Shown: positions 13,418 through 22,750, numbered from the stretch's first letter. The stretch: 64,000 nt of DNA from Enterococcus songbeiensis (GCF_005405265.1 NZ_BJDS01000012.1:1-64000); one strand, 5' to 3'. Program-made: numbers and translations. The notes: a model not told the origin generated them from the sequence alone.

Positions 13418-13459
13418 AAAAAGAACCTTCCCGGCAACTAAATCGGGAAGGTTCTTTTT
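13418..13459. terminator. Bidirectional terminator between ClC and amylase genes
   Basis: A perfect 16-bp stem (13418-13433 with 13444-13459, AAAAAGAACCTTCCCG) with a 10-nt loop. Its A/T ends give a U-tract in both directions, and it abuts both stop codons. Confidence 0.92.
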
Positions 13460-14927
13460 AATTATAGCCAAAATCAGCAGCAATTTCTTCGTTTAAATAA
13501 ACAGAAATGGAGCCATCCTTCACAGGAAAAACCCCTTTGCCGTTTTCATCAAGGACAACCTTTTCTTGCTGATTGTTCAACACGTCCACGAAAGTTTTTC
13601 CTGCATGGATACCGCTGATGGTCATTTCTTTTTCACCACCAGACCCATTCGTCATGAGTACGGCAAATCCTGAATACTCATGCTCAAAATCTCCTGTCAT
13701 CACCCAACCAATCCGATCGGGGTCATCAAAATAATCCACTTGATTACCAAACGCTAATTGTTGTCGGATTGCCATCAAGGTCTCAAGATCTTGACCGACA
13801 GGATTAATTTTTTGTGTTGGAATTCCATAAAGATCTCCCCAAAAAACGGTTGGAATTCCTGCCTTGCGCAATAAAATCAAGGCATAAGCATGTACCTTGA
13901 ACCAGCCATCAATCCACGACTCCAAACTCTGCCCCTTTTGCGTATCATGGTTATCAACAAAAGTCACCGCATAATCTGGACGAGAAGCAATCAGGGTATT
14001 CGCAAAAATTTCCCGCATGTCAAAACTTCCCATCGACGAACTGGCACGATAAAAATTAAAATGCAAAGGAACGTCAAAAAGTGCAATCAAATTACCGGAA
14101 GCATCAATATACTCCTCCAATTTAGTTACTTCATCCGCCCAATATTCCCCGACAACAAACAAGGAATCTTTTTTTTCTTTTCGCCGCTGCAACAACCAAT
14201 CCACAAAAAAATCAAATTGGATATGTTTGACTGCATCTAAACGGAAACCATTGACATTTGTTTCTTCCAAATACCATTTTCCCCATTTATTTAATTGCTC
14301 TGCCGTCTCAGGATTCTCCATATCCAGATCACAGCCCATCAAATAGTCAAAATTCCCTTTTTCCCTATCGACCTCTTCGTCCCAACCTTTATCAGCAAAA
14401 TTAAAAATCGCATGATTAGATCGTCGAGCATCATAGTCTACTCCAGAAAAGTTTTTCCAAGTCCAAGAATACGTATTGTATTTTCCTTGGCGACCGGGAA
14501 AAGTGAATTTGGTCCAAGCTTCAATTTCTTCTTCTCCGCTGATTGCTTGGTTACGATTATCCCAATTGTATTCTACCGCCGAGACTCGCTCTATCTCGTC
14601 TGCTCCCATAAAATGATTGAACACTATATCCCCATATACCGCGATTCCTTGATTTTGCAAGGCTTGAATCGCTGCTAAATATTCTGCTTTCGTTCCATAC
14701 TTCGTAGCAACGCTTCCTTTTTGATCAAACTCTCCTAAATCATACAGATCATACGTGCCGTATCCCACATCTTCTGATCCGGCAGCACCTTTAGAAGCTG
14801 GCGGCAGCCAAACGGCGGTGATCCCTAACTGTTGCAACGCTGCGGCTTTCTCTTTTATCGTTTGCCAATGAGTGCCGTCAGCAGGCAATTCCCATTGAAA
14901 CGCTTGTAAGATTAATTGATTGTTCAT
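13458..14927 (-). CDS. Cytoplasmic alpha-amylase, GH13 family
   Basis: A 489-aa glycoside hydrolase of family 13 without a signal peptide, so it acts inside the cell on maltodextrins or glycogen. The four conserved regions are intact: 'DIVFNH' (I), 'GFRLDAVKH' with nucleophile D231 (II), 'VVGEYW' with acid/base E261 (III) and 'FVDNHD' with D328 (IV). The closest known architecture is the intracellular maltohexaose-forming amylase group of Gram-positive bacteria. AGGAGG lies 7 nt before ATG. It stands alone between ClC and the fructose operon, and no clear catabolite operator is visible. Confidence 0.92.
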   Translation of the reverse strand: MNNQLILQAFQWELPADGTHWQTIKEKAAALQQLGITAVWLPPASKGAAGSEDVGYGTYDLYDLGEFDQKGSVATKYGTKAEYLAAIQALQNQGIAVYGDIVFNHFMGADEIERVSAVEYNWDNRNQAISGEEEIEAWTKFTFPGRQGKYNTYSWTWKNFSGVDYDARRSNHAIFNFADKGWDEEVDREKGNFDYLMGCDLDMENPETAEQLNKWGKWYLEETNVNGFRLDAVKHIQFDFFVDWLLQRRKEKKDSLFVVGEYWADEVTKLEEYIDASGNLIALFDVPLHFNFYRASSSMGSFDMREIFANTLIASRPDYAVTFVDNHDTQKGQSLESWIDGWFKVHAYALILLRKAGIPTVFWGDLYGIPTQKINPVGQDLETLMAIRQQLAFGNQVDYFDDPDRIGWVMTGDFEHEYSGFAVLMTNGSGGEKEMTISGIHAGKTFVDVLNNQQEKVVLDENGKGVFPVKDGSISVYLNEEIAADFGYN

Positions 14928-15091
14928 TATCTATCCTCCTAATCCCGTGACTGTTATTGCACTTTTTTAGCAAATGGTCCTTCTTCCATTAAGCCAAGAA
15001 GCAGAAAAAAAGTCAAAAGAAATCCGTATGATTGCTTCTCTGCTCGTTTATGGCGGATTCGTAGGGATCGAGGTGACCGTTTTTGAAATAA

Positions 15092-15130
15092 TTTGATTGT
15101 TTTTGATTGAATAAATAAAAAGAATATGCT
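15092..15130 (+). promoter_or_regulatory. fru operon promoter with two direct TTTGATTG repeats
   Basis: -35 TTGATT (15103-15108), 16-nt spacer and -10 TATGCT (15125-15130). TTTGATTG occurs at 15092-15099 and 15102-15109, exactly one helical turn apart, the second overlapping the -35. This is a plausible FruR operator by position only. Confidence 0.45.
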
Positions 15131-15158
15131 AGGATAAAAAACGAAGAGGTGAATGCAA

Positions 15159-15914
15159 ATGCTTACAGAGGAACGCCAACAAAAAATTCTCTCCCTATTA
15201 GAAGAAAAAAACATCGTCAAACTTCATGAACTGACTAATGCTCTTGGGGCCTCCGAGTCGACGATTCGCCGTGATCTTCAAGAATTGGAAGATCAACAAC
15301 TCTTAACCCGCATCCACGGCGGTGCTAAAAAGATTCAGCGTCTCGGTGTGGAACCAACGATGCTGGAAAAAACCCAGAAAAACGCAACAGAAAAAAAAGC
15401 AATCGCACAACAAGCAGTGAATCAGCTTCATAAAAATGAAGTCATCTATTTAGATGCCGGATCCACCACCTACGAAATGATCCCACTATTGCCGACTCAT
15501 TTTGATCTTAAAGTTGTGACTAATTCTGTCAAACATGCTGCTCTACTGATTGATCGACAAATAGCAACGATTATTATCGGTGGAACGATAAAACTTTCAA
15601 CAAATGCTGCGATGGGGTCTACCAGCGCACAGCAGTTAAAACAATACCGTTTTAACAAAACGTTTTTAGGGATGAACGGTGTGGAAGATCACTGCGGACT
15701 TACTACCCCTGATCCAGAAGAAGCTGCTTTGAAACGATTAGCAATTGAGAATAGTGAACAAACGTTTGTTTTGATTGATCACTCAAAATTTCAGCAAATC
15801 ACTTTTACGCAGGTAGCACCTTTAGACAGCAGCATCACGCTGATTACCGATCACGTTCCTGATGGCTATCGTTCCCTTTATCCCGAAACTACTATTATGG
15901 AGGTCAAACAATGA
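15159..15914 (+). CDS. fruR: DeoR-family repressor of the fructose operon
   Basis: A 251-aa transcription factor: DeoR helix-turn-helix at the N-terminus (MLTEERQQKILSLL... ASESTIRRDLQELE) and a DeoRC sugar-phosphate sensor domain ('DAGSTTYEMIP', 'TNSVKHA', 'GMNGV', 'DHSKF'). As first gene of fruR-fruK-fruA it is expected to repress the operon and be relieved by fructose 1-phosphate. I place the start at ATG 15159, 9 nt after GAGG, matching the usual family start; ATG 15153 is too close. The stop overlaps the fruK start (ATGA). Confidence 0.93.
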   Translation: MLTEERQQKILSLLEEKNIVKLHELTNALGASESTIRRDLQELEDQQLLTRIHGGAKKIQRLGVEPTMLEKTQKNATEKKAIAQQAVNQLHKNEVIYLDAGSTTYEMIPLLPTHFDLKVVTNSVKHAALLIDRQIATIIIGGTIKLSTNAAMGSTSAQQLKQYRFNKTFLGMNGVEDHCGLTTPDPEEAALKRLAIENSEQTFVLIDHSKFQQITFTQVAPLDSSITLITDHVPDGYRSLYPETTIMEVKQ

Positions 15915-16825
15915 TTTACACCGTTACTCTTAATCCATCCATCGACTTTATCGTTCACGTCGACCATTTTCAAGTGGACGCTCTGAATCGCATGACAAAA
16001 GATCTCAAGCTTCCCGGTGGAAAAGGACTGAATGTCTCCCGAATTTTAAAACGCTTAGGCCAAGATTCAGTCGCTACCGGCTTTTTAGGGGGATTTACCG
16101 GCCGCTTTATTCATGACTGGCTGACTGAAGAAGGTATCACTCAACAATTTACTTCAGTCAAAAACGATACCCGAATCAATATCAAACTCAAATCAGATAC
16201 TGAAACGGAAATCAACGGGTTAGGACCAGACATTTCTTCACAAGAAATCGAGCAGTTGAAAAAAAACTTAGAAAAAGCTGGTAAAGGAGATATCGTCATT
16301 CTTTCCGGCAGCAAACCAGCAAATCTTCCTGAAGGTTTCTACAACGAGTTGGTTACCCTTGTTAAACGCAACGGGGCTGACTTTATCATTGATACGACTG
16401 GCAAAGACCTTTTACAGTCTTTGGAGCAGCACCCACTATTAGTGAAACCAAATAACCACGAGCTAGCGGAACTTTACCAAACCAGCTTCACAACAATCGC
16501 AGAAATCCTGCCTTTTGGAAAAAAACTTTTAGAAGACGGAGCGCAACATGCAATTATTTCAATGGCTGGTGACGGCGCCTTGCTGTTTACACAAGATGGA
16601 ATCTATCAGTCCAACGTATTAAAACGTCCAGTAAAAAATTCAGTGGGTGCCGGTGATTCGATGATTGCTGGTTTTATCGGTGAATATGCCAAAACACAAG
16701 ATGCCCTTTCCGCTTTCAAATGGGGAGTTGCTTGTGGCAGTGCCTCTGCTTTTTCCGATGATTTGGCAACGAAAGAATTCATTGACAGTTTATTACCCGA
16801 AGTCAAGGTTACACCTATTGACTAA
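15911..16825 (+). CDS. fruK: 1-phosphofructokinase
   Basis: A 304-aa PfkB-family kinase that converts fructose 1-phosphate to fructose 1,6-bisphosphate. The N-terminal 'TLNPSIDFIVHV' and 'PGGKGLNVSRIL' and the C-terminal 'SVGAGDSMIAGFI' with catalytic Asp are the family signatures. Its position between fruR and the fructose PTS gene decides for 1-phosphofructokinase over tagatose-6-phosphate kinase. The ATG overlaps the fruR stop, so translation is coupled. Confidence 0.95.
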   Translation: MIYTVTLNPSIDFIVHVDHFQVDALNRMTKDLKLPGGKGLNVSRILKRLGQDSVATGFLGGFTGRFIHDWLTEEGITQQFTSVKNDTRINIKLKSDTETEINGLGPDISSQEIEQLKKNLEKAGKGDIVILSGSKPANLPEGFYNELVTLVKRNGADFIIDTTGKDLLQSLEQHPLLVKPNNHELAELYQTSFTTIAEILPFGKKLLEDGAQHAIISMAGDGALLFTQDGIYQSNVLKRPVKNSVGAGDSMIAGFIGEYAKTQDALSAFKWGVACGSASAFSDDLATKEFIDSLLPEVKVTPID

Positions 16826-16910
16826 GAGTAAGAGCAACTGATTATTTTTAACAAAGAGAAATACCCAATGACGAACGATGCCGTTTTGTATTAAAAAGAG
16901 GAGGAGAAAA

Positions 16911-18815
16911 ATGAACATCAAGGATTTATTGATTAAAGATGCAATGATCATGGATTTGCAAGCAACCGACAAACAAGGTGCCATTGATGAAATGGTTCAA
17001 AAAATGTTTGATACTGGTCGTATTTCAGATATTGCTACCTACAAAGAAGGCATTTTGGCACGTGAAGCCCAAACTTCAACAGGTTTAGGTGACGGAATCG
17101 CTATGCCCCATGCAAAAAATGCGGCTGTAAAAGAAGCAACTGTTCTTTTTGCAAAAAGTAACAAAGGATTGGATTACGAAGCGTTGGACGGACAACCAAC
17201 CTATCTTTTCTTTATGATCGCTGCTCCAGAAGGCGCAAATGATACTCACCTGCAAGCCTTAGCACAATTAGCACGACTGTTGGTGGATCCAGAATTTGTC
17301 GACCGTTTAAAGAAAGCCGAAACACCTGATGATGTCCAAAAACTTTTTCAAGAGGCGGAGGCGGACAAAGAAGCCGAAGAAAAAGCCGAAACAGCAGAAA
17401 CAACTGAAAAAGAAGATCAACCCTATATCGTAGCAGTCACTGCTTGTCCAACCGGCATCGCCCACACCTATATGGCAGAGGATGCTTTAAAGAAAAAAGC
17501 CAAAGAAATGGGCGTGGCTATCAAAGTTGAAACAAACGGATCGGAAGGAATCAAGCATCGACTAACTGATGAAGATATTGCTCGTGCCAAAGGAGTCATT
17601 GTTGCCGCCGATAAAAAAGTGGAGATGAATCGGTTTGATGGCAAACCTTTAGTCAATCGCCCTGTAAGTGACGGCATCCGTAAACCAGAAGAATTAATCA
17701 ATGAAGCCCTCAGTGGAAAGGCACCTCTATTTCATGGAGATGGGCAAGCAGCCGCCGATTCTCACCAAGCAGATGGAACTGTTGGGCAACGAATCTATAA
17801 AGATTTGATGAATGGTGTTTCGCATATGTTACCTTTCGTAATCGGTGGTGGGATTGCAATCGCCCTCTCCTTCCTGATTGATCAATCCTTAGGTGTGCCA
17901 CAAGCCAATTTAGCTGATTTAGGAAATTACAATGAAGTGGCCAGTTGGTTCAATCAAATCGGCAGTGCCGCTTTTGGTTTCATGTTACCGGTTCTTGCTG
18001 GATTTATCGCTTCCAGTATTGCTGATCGTCCAGGATTAGTCGTTGGTTTTGCAGCCGGTGCGTTGGCAAATACCGGAGGTGCCGGATTTTTAGGTGCACT
18101 TGTTGGCGGCTTTTTGGCCGGCTACGTTGTCTTATTTTTACGAAAGATTTTCAAAGGATTACCAAAATCGTTAGATGGAATCAAAACAATCCTTTTCTAT
18201 CCGGTGTTTGGCTTGATCATCACTGGTCTGATGATGTTGGTCATCAATATTCCCATGAAAATCATTAATGATGGCTTGAACAGCTTCTTAACGGGCATGA
18301 GCGGAACCAATGCGGCATTGTTAGGTGCTTTGCTGGCCGGAATGATGGCGACCGACCTTGGCGGACCGATCAATAAAGCCGCTTATGTTTTCGGTACAGC
18401 TACCTTGGCCAGTACCGTAGCCGACGGCGGAAGTGTTGTCATGGCAGCGGTCATGGCTGGCGGAATGGTACCTCCATTAGCAATTTTTGTCGCTACTCGT
18501 CTTTTTAAAAATAAGTTTACCCAAGACCAACTGGATGCTGGCTTAACCAATATCGTGATGGGCCTCTCCTTTGTAACAGAAGGTTCAATCCCTTTTGCAG
18601 CAGCTGACCCATTGCGGGCAATTCCAAGTTTTGTTGCCGGTTCAGCGGTGACAGGAGCATTAGTAGGTGCTTTAGGAATTAAATTATTAGCTCCTCACGG
18701 TGGGATTTTCGTGGTATTCTTACTAAGCAATCCGCTGCTTTATCTTTTATTTATTCTGATTGGATCACTTATTTCCGGTGTAATCTTTGGACTTTTGAAG
18801 AAAAAAATTAATTAA
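16911..18815 (+). CDS. fruA: PTS fructose transporter EIIABC
   Basis: A 634-aa fused permease that imports fructose and phosphorylates it to fructose 1-phosphate. Domains: EIIA (1-150) with phospho-His67 in 'GDGIAMPHAKN'; a Glu/Ala-rich linker (145-170); EIIB (171-270) with phospho-Cys179 in 'VTACPTGIAHTYMA'; and EIIC from about 300 with eight or more membrane helices. The start ATG 16911 has AGGAGG 6 nt upstream; an upstream in-frame start at 16878 lacks one. It lies 85 bp after fruK. Confidence 0.96.
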   Translation: MNIKDLLIKDAMIMDLQATDKQGAIDEMVQKMFDTGRISDIATYKEGILAREAQTSTGLGDGIAMPHAKNAAVKEATVLFAKSNKGLDYEALDGQPTYLFFMIAAPEGANDTHLQALAQLARLLVDPEFVDRLKKAETPDDVQKLFQEAEADKEAEEKAETAETTEKEDQPYIVAVTACPTGIAHTYMAEDALKKKAKEMGVAIKVETNGSEGIKHRLTDEDIARAKGVIVAADKKVEMNRFDGKPLVNRPVSDGIRKPEELINEALSGKAPLFHGDGQAAADSHQADGTVGQRIYKDLMNGVSHMLPFVIGGGIAIALSFLIDQSLGVPQANLADLGNYNEVASWFNQIGSAAFGFMLPVLAGFIASSIADRPGLVVGFAAGALANTGGAGFLGALVGGFLAGYVVLFLRKIFKGLPKSLDGIKTILFYPVFGLIITGLMMLVINIPMKIINDGLNSFLTGMSGTNAALLGALLAGMMATDLGGPINKAAYVFGTATLASTVADGGSVVMAAVMAGGMVPPLAIFVATRLFKNKFTQDQLDAGLTNIVMGLSFVTEGSIPFAAADPLRAIPSFVAGSAVTGALVGALGIKLLAPHGGIFVVFLLSNPLLYLLFILIGSLISGVIFGLLKKKIN

Positions 18816-18819
18816 CTTT

Positions 18820-18852
18820 AACGCCCCGTATCCTCTAGCGATACGGGGCGTT
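18820..18852. terminator. Terminator of the fru operon
   Basis: A perfect 13-bp GC-rich stem (AACGCCCCGTATC, 18820-18832 with 18840-18852) and a 7-nt loop, followed on the plus strand by ACTCATTCTTTTTT. The minus-strand tail is poorer in T, but it also abuts the stop of the 54-aa gene. Confidence 0.85.
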
Positions 18853-18854
18853 AC

Positions 18855-19019
18855 TCATTCTTTTTTCACTTCTCTTTCAAGATAATAACAAAGTGCCAAA
18901 CCACCGACAAAAGAAACAAGGCCAATCGGAATTTTCAAAGCAAAGTCAGGCAGTAAAAATAAGAAAAATGCGAGTACTGCAATCGGCAGCATCACTTTTA
19001 AAAATAATTTATCATCCAT
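18855..19019 (-). CDS. 54-aa membrane protein, unknown function
   Basis: A 55-codon frame from ATG 19019 to TGA 18855. The product MDDKLFLKVMLPIAVLAFFL... has two hydrophobic stretches (about residues 9-24 and 30-46) separated by PDFALK, and a charged tail EREVKKE, suggesting a two-helix membrane hairpin. The ribosome site AGGAGG sits 8 nt upstream and is embedded in the last codons of the upstream 442-aa gene, whose stop lies 4 nt before this start, so the two are translationally coupled. I do not recognise a family. Confidence 0.85.
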   Translation of the reverse strand: MDDKLFLKVMLPIAVLAFFLFLLPDFALKIPIGLVSFVGGLALCYYLEREVKKE

Positions 19020-19023
19020 TCAA

Positions 19024-20352
19024 TCAGCCTCCTAGTCCTCTTGTTTCCAGTTGTTCAAAGGTCGAATAATTCATGAAAACAACACGTAAATGGTTTTTCC
19101 CTTTCTTTAAATCAAAGAAGGATTTTCCTTTTCGCTGTCTTAAACGACTAAAGCGAATATCCGTCATAGTTTCCTTCAATTTTTTGAAGGGGATTTTTTT
19201 TAAATAGTCGTCCGGAATATAAATCGTCAAAATCGCCTTGAATTCAGGATAATTTTCATCACAAACATTGATTTCCAAATAGTTGCGAATATAATACATG
19301 TACGCCGAAAATCCTTCATCAATGGCATATTCAGGATTTAACACAAGATAATTCATCATCTTCATTCCTTGTTCATCTACCCAGGGAAAATAAGCTCGTG
19401 CATTTAGTTCGCCCTTCACTCGTTTTTCCTGATAATGACGGCGAACGATATCATACGTCCGTGTAACAAAATGGGAAGCTTTTTTCTTTTCGATTGGCTG
19501 CAAGCGATCATTTTGGTATTGCACAGTTTGAATCATATTGCCATTAAATGCATATTCTACAAATGGTTCCCGAAAAATTCCCACGCCATTGTCCCATGCC
19601 AATTGATCGATCCCAATTTGATCACGAAACAACCGTTGATAGTCCGCATTTGCCGACTCATCCCAACGAAAAGGATCTTTGTATAATTCAATAATTACCA
19701 GCTCATCGATTTGCTGTACCCGTTCCACCTGCTGAATATCGGCAAATAAAGGCAGAGGAATGATTTGGTGGTAGCTAGTATGAAAATAGAGCCGCCAACA
19801 CGAAGTCAGCCAGAATCCACGATAATTCACATCGTACCCAGAAAATTGATTGCAGTCTACAATCACTTCTCCACGAAAGTTTTTCCTTTTTGGCAACTCA
19901 TCTACTTCTTCTTGTGTCTCAAAAAGTAATCGCTGTTCAATCTTTTCTGTATTGTGATAGAGATATTCATCATAGGAGCGAATCGACGCAAACAATCCCT
20001 TTTGGTGAGCCTGCGTTTCTACGTAATTGAGAAATAATTCTCGTTTTTCTTCAAAAATCTTCCTTTGAATAATGTGCTTTTCTAATAACTCTCCTTCAAA
20101 CAAATAAAAGGTGGACTCATTCGTCCCATTTCCAACAATGATCGAAAAATCTTCATGAGTGCCTAATTGCTCAATAGTTTCTCGGCAACGAATCAGGGAA
20201 AATTGGGTATAGGATTCCTCTGCGATTTTCATATAGATTGGTTCATACAATAAACGAATCAGAACAAACCAATCCTGCGTGTGCCGCTGAATCATTTTTT
20301 TGGATAAAGAACGATATTGAATCGTCGCCATCACACGTTCGGTTTTTTGCAT
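19024..20352 (-). CDS. Uncharacterised 442-aa cytoplasmic protein
   Basis: I do not recognise this protein. From ATG 20352 (MQKTERVMATIQYRS) it has 442 residues, no signal peptide and no membrane helix; it is rich in Tyr, Phe, Arg and Glu, with a basic C-terminus ('SRLRQRKGKSFFDLKKGKNH'). There is no P-loop or obvious catalytic motif. GGAGAGGGG precedes the start by 4 nt; an in-frame upstream start at 20382 lacks a site. It is the first gene of a two-gene operon with the 54-aa membrane protein, which may tether or partner it (inference). Confidence 0.85.
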   Translation of the reverse strand: MQKTERVMATIQYRSLSKKMIQRHTQDWFVLIRLLYEPIYMKIAEESYTQFSLIRCRETIEQLGTHEDFSIIVGNGTNESTFYLFEGELLEKHIIQRKIFEEKRELFLNYVETQAHQKGLFASIRSYDEYLYHNTEKIEQRLLFETQEEVDELPKRKNFRGEVIVDCNQFSGYDVNYRGFWLTSCWRLYFHTSYHQIIPLPLFADIQQVERVQQIDELVIIELYKDPFRWDESANADYQRLFRDQIGIDQLAWDNGVGIFREPFVEYAFNGNMIQTVQYQNDRLQPIEKKKASHFVTRTYDIVRRHYQEKRVKGELNARAYFPWVDEQGMKMMNYLVLNPEYAIDEGFSAYMYYIRNYLEINVCDENYPEFKAILTIYIPDDYLKKIPFKKLKETMTDIRFSRLRQRKGKSFFDLKKGKNHLRVVFMNYSTFEQLETRGLGG

Positions 20353-20495
20353 TTTTCCCCTCTCCTTTCGTTTTTTAATCATTTGCTAATCTAATTATAA
20401 CGAAAACGCACAAGAAAAAAAAGAAATAGGTTCTAGCAAAAGCAATGAAAAAAGAAGCATTTCGTGCTAAACTAGACCTAGCGGAGGTGGCAATC

Positions 20496-20660
20496 ATGGG
20501 CTTAAAATTTCAACGTGAAGATTCATTGGATAAAATGTTTGAAGAATTCGCCATTTTACCCGATCAAAAAGAAAAAGTAGTGGAAGAAAATAAAGCAATT
20601 GAACGTTTTCTAAAACCAGAAAAAAAGACAAAAGACAAAAAAAACGACCAAGACGATTAA
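20496..20660 (+). CDS. 54-aa small soluble protein, unknown function
   Basis: Starting at ATG 20496, 8 nt after GGAGG, the frame encodes [18 protein letters not shown]... with a Lys/Asp-rich, probably disordered tail ([15 protein letters not shown]). An in-frame extension to 20445 has no ribosome site. It resembles small streptococcal/enterococcal proteins whose N-terminus follows an 'R..DLEKMFEEFA.LPD' pattern, as I recall them; no function is known to me. The last codons overlap a terminator stem and the stop codon overlaps that of engB on the other strand. Confidence 0.75.
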   Translation: MGLKFQREDSLDKMFEEFAILPDQKEKVVEENKAIERFLKPEKKTKDKKNDQDD

Positions 20661-20677
20661 ACGTGTTGGTCGTTTTT
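20640..20677. terminator. Shared terminator inside two convergent 3' coding ends
   Basis: A perfect 12-bp stem, AAAAACGACCAA (20640-20651) with its complement (20666-20677), with A/T tracts on both sides. It encodes the last residues of both the 54-aa protein and EngB, whose stop codons overlap at 20657-20660 in the loop. Confidence 0.85.
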
Positions 20678-21256
20678 GATTGCTTCTTCAATAGCCTGCC
20701 AAGCAGTTTCTTTTCCTTCTTTTGTCACAGAAGAGAAAATAATAAACTGATCTCTTGGATTAAAATTCAATGCATTTTTGATCATTGATTCATGTTTGTT
20801 CCATTTTCCTCGGGGAATTTTGTCTGCTTTGGTGGCGACAACGATGATTGGTATATGATAATAGCTCAAAAATTGATACATCTGAATATCTTCTTGACTA
20901 GGGGCATGACGCATATCAACTAAGGAGACGACCGCTTTTAGTTGCTCCCGCTGAGTGATATATGTTTCAATCATTTTTCCCCACTTTGCCCGTTCGGTTT
21001 TTGAAACTTTTGCATAACCATATCCTGGGACATCGACAAAATACAAACTTTCTTCAATTAAATAAAAATTCAACGTCTGGGTTTTTCCGGGTTTGGACGA
21101 GGTTCGTGCCAAATTCCGCCGATCAATCAACGTATTGATGAAAGAAGATTTCCCCACATTGGAGCGACCTGCCAAGGCAATTTCCGGCAGTTGGCTTTCG
21201 GGATATTGTTTCGGTGCAACTGCACTGATCACGATTTCGGCTGAGTGAACTTTCAT
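20657..21256 (-). CDS. engB: Ribosome biogenesis GTP-binding protein EngB/YsxC
   Basis: A 199-aa essential TRAFAC GTPase needed for 50S subunit maturation. G1 'GRSNVGKSS', G3 'DVPGYG', G4 'TKAD' and G5 'SSVTKEG' are all present. It follows clpX with 71 bp between them, a common clpX-engB order in Firmicutes. The stop overlaps that of the convergent small gene. Confidence 0.96.
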   Translation of the reverse strand: MKVHSAEIVISAVAPKQYPESQLPEIALAGRSNVGKSSFINTLIDRRNLARTSSKPGKTQTLNFYLIEESLYFVDVPGYGYAKVSKTERAKWGKMIETYITQREQLKAVVSLVDMRHAPSQEDIQMYQFLSYYHIPIIVVATKADKIPRGKWNKHESMIKNALNFNPRDQFIIFSSVTKEGKETAWQAIEEAIKNDQHV

Positions 21257-21290
21257 GTTTTTACTCCTTTCAAACGAATGACAAACAGAG

Positions 21291-21319
21291 AGCCGGGACG
21301 AGAATTTCGTCGACCGGCT
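21291..21319 (-). terminator. Hairpin between clpX and engB
   Basis: Two stacked stems, AGCCGG/CCGGCT and GACGA/TCGTC, with a 2-nt bulge, lie 9 nt past the clpX stop. The minus-strand tail (CTCTGTTTG) is a poor U-tract, so partial termination or mRNA protection is as likely. Confidence 0.4.
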
Positions 21320-21327
21320 TTCTTTTG

Positions 21328-22578
21328 TTATCCTGCTTTTTTCTCTGTGTAGACGATTTCTGGTTGGCCCTGTCCTTTGGCTGCCAGTTCAGTGATAATC
21401 ACCTTTTCAATCCCTGTTTCAGATGGAATATCAAACATCACATCCATCATGATATCTTCAATGATCGAACGCAAGCCTCGAGCGCCGGTATTTCGTTCGA
21501 TGGCTTTGTCAGCAATCGCTTTTAGCGCTGTCGGTTCAAATTCTAACTTTGTTTCATCTAGTGCCAGCAATTTTTTATATTGCTTAACTAAAGCATTTTT
21601 AGGTTCGGTCAAAATACGAACCAAATCTTCATTGGTTAATTTATCCAATGCTGCCATTACCGGCAAACGTCCGATAAATTCAGGAATCAACCCAAATTTC
21701 AGTAAATCTTCCGGAATGATGTGTTGCATCACACTTTCATTTTCACCGATTTTCCGATTGTTGGTACCAAAACCGATTGTTTTTTCACCCATTCGATTTT
21801 TTACAATGGTTTCGATGCCATCAAAGGCGCCACCTACGATAAACAAAATATTTGTCGTATCGATTTGGATCATTTCTTGATGGGGATGTTTGCGTCCGCC
21901 TTGCGGAGGCACACTCGCTTCGGTACCTTCTAAAATTTTCAGTAACGCTTGCTGTACGCCTTCACCGGAAACATCCCGAGTGATCGATACATTTTCACTT
22001 TTACGGGCAATTTTATCAATTTCATCAATATAGATGATGCCTTTTTCTGCGCGATCAACATTGTAATCGGCTGCCTGTAATAGTTTTAGCAAGATATTTT
22101 CAACATCTTCCCCAACGTAGCCTGCTTCAGTCAAACTTGTCGCATCAGCAATCGCAAAAGGCACGTTCAAGGTTTTTGCTAAGGTTTGCGCTAAAAAGGT
22201 CTTTCCAGAACCAGTTGGGCCAATTAGACAAATATTGCTCTTTTGCAATTCTACTTCGTCTTCTGACGTTACTTCTGCATTTACCCGTTTGTAATGGTTA
22301 TAAACCGCCACCGCCAATGCTCTTTTCGCACGGTCTTGTCCGATAACATAATCATTTAAAATACTTAAGATCTCTTGAGGTTTCGGCACTTCCGTAAATT
22401 CACGGACCGCTTCTTCATATAATTCCTCATCAATGATCTCCTTGCACAAATCAATACACTCGTTACAAATGTAGACGCCGGGACCAGCTACGATCTTTTT
22501 GACTTCTTCTTGTGTTTTACCGCAAAAAGAACAGCGTACTGTTTCACTACCGTTAGAATTGTCGTACATGGTTTTCAC
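21328..22578 (-). CDS. clpX: ATP-dependent protease ATP-binding subunit ClpX
   Basis: A 416-aa AAA+ unfoldase that feeds substrates to ClpP. The N-terminal zinc-binding domain ('[10 protein letters not shown]...CNECIDLC'), Walker A 'GPTGSGKT', Walker B 'IIYIDEIDK', the ClpP-docking IGF loop ('KTIGFG') and the sensor-2 'GARGLRSI' are intact. AGAGGTG precedes ATG. It lies downstream of tig, the usual order, with a terminator between them; the leader contains a 12-bp palindrome at 22596-22607. Confidence 0.97.
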   Translation of the reverse strand: MKTMYDNSNGSETVRCSFCGKTQEEVKKIVAGPGVYICNECIDLCKEIIDEELYEEAVREFTEVPKPQEILSILNDYVIGQDRAKRALAVAVYNHYKRVNAEVTSEDEVELQKSNICLIGPTGSGKTFLAQTLAKTLNVPFAIADATSLTEAGYVGEDVENILLKLLQAADYNVDRAEKGIIYIDEIDKIARKSENVSITRDVSGEGVQQALLKILEGTEASVPPQGGRKHPHQEMIQIDTTNILFIVGGAFDGIETIVKNRMGEKTIGFGTNNRKIGENESVMQHIIPEDLLKFGLIPEFIGRLPVMAALDKLTNEDLVRILTEPKNALVKQYKKLLALDETKLEFEPTALKAIADKAIERNTGARGLRSIIEDIMMDVMFDIPSETGIEKVIITELAAKGQGQPEIVYTEKKAG

Positions 22579-22595
22579 CTCTTGAATTTTCCAAG

Positions 22596-22607
22596 CTCGT
22601 TAACGAG
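22596..22607. promoter_or_regulatory. 12-bp perfect palindrome in the clpX leader
   Basis: CTCGTTAACGAG is perfectly self-complementary and is flanked by CCA and TGG, so it could be an operator or an mRNA hairpin. It lies between a candidate -10 (TATAAA, near 22640) and the ribosome site. No regulator is assigned. Confidence 0.35.
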
Positions 22608-22750
22608 TGGAATAAGATACAGACTTTTTCAGTCTTTTATAATCATAACATAATTTAAAAAAAAGAAAAAGTTCTTTCGATTGGATTCATCGATAGATGG
22701 GGGATTTTGCATTTTCTTAGAACTTTTTACTCTTTTTTAAGGAAGAAAAA

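Noticed and set aside
14974-15096. 40-codon plus-strand frame (MVLLPLSQEAEKK...) between the amylase gene and fruR
   Set aside because: No ribosome site or promoter; the sequence gives no recognisable protein, so it is left unannotated.
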